DNA of 16,636 nt from Spirochaetia bacterium UBA6919 (GTDB lineage: Bacteria > Spirochaetota > UBA6919): NCBI GenBank assembly GCA_002450905.1, contig DKAT01000085.1, positions 1 to 16,636 on the forward strand, read 5' to 3'. Under the pieces are notes generated by a model. The model was given only the letters and a program-made list of their open reading frames with translations, was not told the DNA's origin and ran no database searches. Numbering within the stretch: position 1 is the first letter of the stretch; each line of letters opens with the position of its first letter. The position numbers and the translations under genes were made by a program. This document shows, piece after piece, positions 14,655-16,636 of the stretch.

Positions 14655-15929
14655 ATGAAAAAGATCCACTTTACACCCATCGAAGGTCGATCCAAATTAT
14701 ATTATGCTGCGGTAGTATTCTTTGCAATACTTGGACTTTTAGGACTCTACGTCACCTATTTAATGTATGATAAAGGACTTGGATACGATCACCCAATTTT
14801 AGGTAAACTCACAGGGATGAGTAGTCGTGTCCCCTGGGGTTTAGGTATTGTGATGGCAATATTCTATATTGGCGTAAGTGCGGGATCTCTTGTAATCTCA
14901 GCTCTCTCAGCCGTATTTGGTCAGAAAGAATACAAACCTTTCTCAAGAATGGGTGTTTATTTGTCAATATTATTGATTGTAGCAGCCTTGACATCAATTA
15001 TTCTCGACTGGGGAAGACCTGATCGTATAGTAAATCCGTTTATCTATCTCAATCCTACATCCATGTTCTCAATCAACTCCTTTCTATACTCAGCCTATAT
15101 GTTCATTGGATTTATCTATCTTCTTGCAATGTTTGCTGACAAAGAAGTCTGGGTAAAACGCTTGGGTCTTTTAGCGGTATTCTGGGCGGTCTTAGTACAT
15201 AGTGGAACAGGATACATCCTTGCTGTTGCTCCCAGAGAACTTATGGAATCACCACTTCTTCCACCAAGCTTTGTGGCTGCAGCTCTATCTTCTGGTACTG
15301 CCCTTATTATTCTTACTATTCAAATTGTATTCAAGGCAACCAAACGATATCTTGATATGGAACTTATAAAAGGATTATCACGACTTCTAGCTGTATTTAT
15401 CATCGTGGTTTTCTATTTTATTCTTATTGAAAATCTCTTTAGACTCTACCTACCCAAAACAAGCCATGCTGAACATTATTTTCTATTCGGTGATCCTTAT
15501 AATCAAAGTATTCATCATTACCTCTTCTGGGGTGGTCTCATCCTTGTTGGTACAATAATACCCCTTCTGATCCTCAATTTCGAAAAGACAAAACACTCTA
15601 TCAAAGCGATTAATATTGCTTCCATCTTTGTTGTTCTTGGAATCTTGTGTGAACGATATGTTCTGGTGATCCCTGGACAAACCCTAAAACCTGATCTCCT
15701 TCCTGGTACATCAATTGCTACTAAAATGGTTGATACTGCAGCACAAACACTCCATGGATACGCTAAATACACAATATCCAATGCTGAAATAATCCAGGCG
15801 GTAGGTATAGCATCTCTTGTCATTGTAGCATTCATGCTTGGTATGAAGTGGTTCAGATTTATGCCCATGGAAGCCAAAGCAATATCAGGCGAATTAGGAA
15901 ATAGTCACTCATCTGAAGAAGAGAAATAA
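14655..15929 (+). CDS. dsrP: DsrP, NrfD-like quinone-reactive membrane subunit
   Basis: An integral membrane protein of 424 residues with about ten hydrophobic segments, of the NrfD/PsrC family. It exchanges electrons with the quinone pool on behalf of DsrO and DsrJ. Family features include S-S-R-V-P-W-G-L-G-I-V-M-A-I-F-Y-I-G in the first third, I-L-D-W-G-R-P-D-R-I, N-P-T-S-M-F-S-I-N-S and a long run of helices to about residue 400. The C-terminus is a short charged tail (G-E-L-G-N-S-H-S-S-E-E-E-K). A GAGGAATT ribosome site overlaps the dsrO stop region. It is the last gene of the operon, and a terminator follows at 16054-16085. Confidence 0.95.
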   Translation: MKKIHFTPIEGRSKLYYAAVVFFAILGLLGLYVTYLMYDKGLGYDHPILGKLTGMSSRVPWGLGIVMAIFYIGVSAGSLVISALSAVFGQKEYKPFSRMGVYLSILLIVAALTSIILDWGRPDRIVNPFIYLNPTSMFSINSFLYSAYMFIGFIYLLAMFADKEVWVKRLGLLAVFWAVLVHSGTGYILAVAPRELMESPLLPPSFVAAALSSGTALIILTIQIVFKATKRYLDMELIKGLSRLLAVFIIVVFYFILIENLFRLYLPKTSHAEHYFLFGDPYNQSIHHYLFWGGLILVGTIIPLLILNFEKTKHSIKAINIASIFVVLGILCERYVLVIPGQTLKPDLLPGTSIATKMVDTAAQTLHGYAKYTISNAEIIQAVGIASLVIVAFMLGMKWFRFMPMEAKAISGELGNSHSSEEEK

Positions 15930-16053
15930 TTTAAACAAATATACGTTATTATATTAAGAATCTAAATCTTAATCGGTTCAATATAAAATCATTTGTCGAA
16001 CTGCTAAACATCTGTTACAAGGAACTTGAAAAAGCGAAATGGTATAAAAAAGT

Positions 16054-16085
16054 AGGGGTTAGATAAATTATTTCTATCCCTTTTT
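16054..16085 (+). terminator. intrinsic terminator of the dsr operon
   Basis: AGGGGTTAGA (16054-16063) pairs with TCTATCCCT (16073-16081) with one G-U pair and one bulged T, around a nine-base AT loop. A run of T (16081-16085) follows. It lies 125 bases after the dsrP stop. Confidence 0.75.
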
Positions 16086-16177
16086 AAAATTATCCTGACA
16101 ATTTAAATCACACCATGTTTACAAATATTCTTTAAAAATTGAAATCAAAAAATTCTAATTCGGTTAGTGAACTGACT

Positions 16178-16215
16178 AGAATCTTCTGCTGGGAATTCCA
16201 AGATCAGAAGATTTT
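16178..16215 (+). terminator. long hairpin, second terminator or small-RNA element
   Basis: AGAATCTTCTG (16178-16188) pairs with CAGAAGATTTT (16205-16215) over eleven positions with one G-U pair. The 16-base loop can extend the stem with CT-x-GG / CC-x-AG. It ends in TTTT. As it follows a good terminator it may be a back-up terminator or part of an RNA of its own. Confidence 0.45.
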
Positions 16216-16323
16216 CACTGTACAAACCAATTCCATTTCACATATCTCTGCATAATTAATAAATAATTTTTTAAAAAATCACATTTGACTATTTGCATAA
16301 TACTTTTCCAATAAAATGATATC

Positions 16324-16332
16324 TGGTATAAT
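16324..16332 (+). promoter_or_regulatory. extended -10 promoter of the response regulator
   Basis: TG-G-TATAAT is a perfect extended -10 element, which needs little or no -35. The expected start is near 16339, giving a leader of about 77 bases before the ATG at 16416. A TTGACT at 16285-16290 is too far upstream to pair with it. Confidence 0.6.
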
Positions 16333-16415
16333 AATTGCTTAATTATTCTGTGTATGCTTTTTATTAATTTGTATATAAAAAAATCGATGTATGTAAATTA
16401 AGATTTGGAGAAATT

Positions 16416-16619
16416 ATGGAGTACAAAGGAAAAATACTAATTGCTGATGATGATATGAGTATTGTACAATCATTGACTGACCTGTTAGCAGATGATTATA
16501 AAGTTAATTCAGTAGTAAATGGAAAAGATGTCATTTCATATTTAAATAAAATAAATTTTAACATTGATCTATTACTACTTGATATCATGATGCCTCAAAT
16601 GGATGGTTTTAGTGTGTAG
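16416..16619 (+). CDS. response regulator receiver domain, frame broken near window edge
   Basis: The first 67 codons are a clear two-component receiver domain: K-I-L-I-A-D-D-D at residues 6-13 with the acidic pocket at D11/D12, the phosphoacceptor D56 in L-L-L-L-D-I-M-M-P, and M-D-G-F after it. A normal receiver is about 115-120 residues, so the protein should continue. In this frame it stops at a TAG (16617-16619) right after D-G-F-S-V. Another frame continues as C-S-G-L-K-N-L to the window end, which matches the expected next helix. The TTGGAGAAATT ribosome site supports the start. It may be a pseudogene, an assembly error at a contig end, or a slippage event. The output domain is outside the window, so the target is unknown. 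Confidence 0.7.
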   Translation: MEYKGKILIADDDMSIVQSLTDLLADDYKVNSVVNGKDVISYLNKINFNIDLLLLDIMMPQMDGFSV

Positions 16620-16636
16620 TGGCCTGAAAAATTTGA

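Larger units (their letters stand above)
15930..16415. other. intergenic region dsrP / response regulator
   Basis: These 486 AT-rich bases hold no convincing gene. A start-less open frame of 43 codons (15935-16066) ends inside the operon terminator. Other contents are a weak ATTAAGA/TCTTAAT repeat (15953-15973), the dsr terminator, a pair of overlapping hairpins (16152-16215) and an extended -10 promoter (16324-16332). The layout fits an operon end, then a separate transcription unit. Confidence 0.5.

Noticed and set aside
15518..15877. 119-codon open frame on the minus strand inside dsrP
   Set aside because: It lies fully opposite a clear NrfD-family gene, has no ribosome site and shows no recognisable protein pattern.
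1..16636. CRISPR array, tRNA genes, insertion sequence ends or integrase sites
   Set aside because: No regularly spaced repeats, cloverleaf-like sequence, transposase motif or terminal inverted repeats were seen on reading both strands.

Overview
This is an AT-rich window (roughly two thirds A+T by eye) from a diderm, probably anaerobic or facultatively anaerobic bacterium. Evidence for two membranes is a signal-peptide-bearing beta-barrel protein ending in Phe, a lipobox lipoprotein and a Tat-exported iron-sulfur protein. Most genes have clear Shine-Dalgarno sites. No ribosomal RNA or other marker allows a phylum to be named. The sulfur genes, low GC and gene order do not match any of the well-known cultured sulfur bacteria I can recall.

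Region 1 (1-4264) starts with the first codons of a minus-strand gene (1-48), divergent from a complete glycogen phosphorylase (glgP, 259-2727). Two membrane proteins of unknown function follow: one with a membrane half plus two Asp-box motifs (2809-3711), and a small four-helix protein with a TTG start (3818-4264). Region 2 (4361-7787, minus strand) holds a two-gene unit, a Cys-Cys-Ala-His-His membrane protein followed by a small lipoprotein, with a G-rich operator-like sequence upstream, and then a full-length RecQ helicase. Region 3 (8109-9342) has an outer-membrane beta-barrel protein with a perfect palindrome over its -35 box, a UspA-type stress protein and a strong intrinsic terminator.

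Region 4 (9390-16085) is the core of the window: a nine-gene plus-strand Dsr operon, dsrC-dsrM-dsrK-dsrE-dsrF-dsrH-dsrJ-dsrO-dsrP, closed by an intrinsic terminator. DsrMKJOP is the transmembrane quinone/thiol redox complex. DsrC is its small two-cysteine protein substrate. DsrEFH is a sulfurtransferase that hands sulfur to DsrC, and it is usually a marker of sulfur-oxidising Dsr pathways. Here dsrEFH sits inside the mkjop block, between K and J. Neither the sulfite reductase dsrAB nor dsrL/dsrN is present in the window, so the direction of the pathway cannot be decided here. A near-perfect CRP/FNR-type box (TTGAC-N4-ATCAA) overlaps the candidate dsrC promoter. dsrM appears to use a Shine-Dalgarno site separated from its start codon by a hairpin.

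Region 5 (16086-16636) has overlapping hairpins, an extended -10 promoter and the start of a response regulator. Its frame is broken after 67 codons at a GT dinucleotide tract close to the window edge. I saw no tRNA, rRNA, CRISPR array or insertion sequence.
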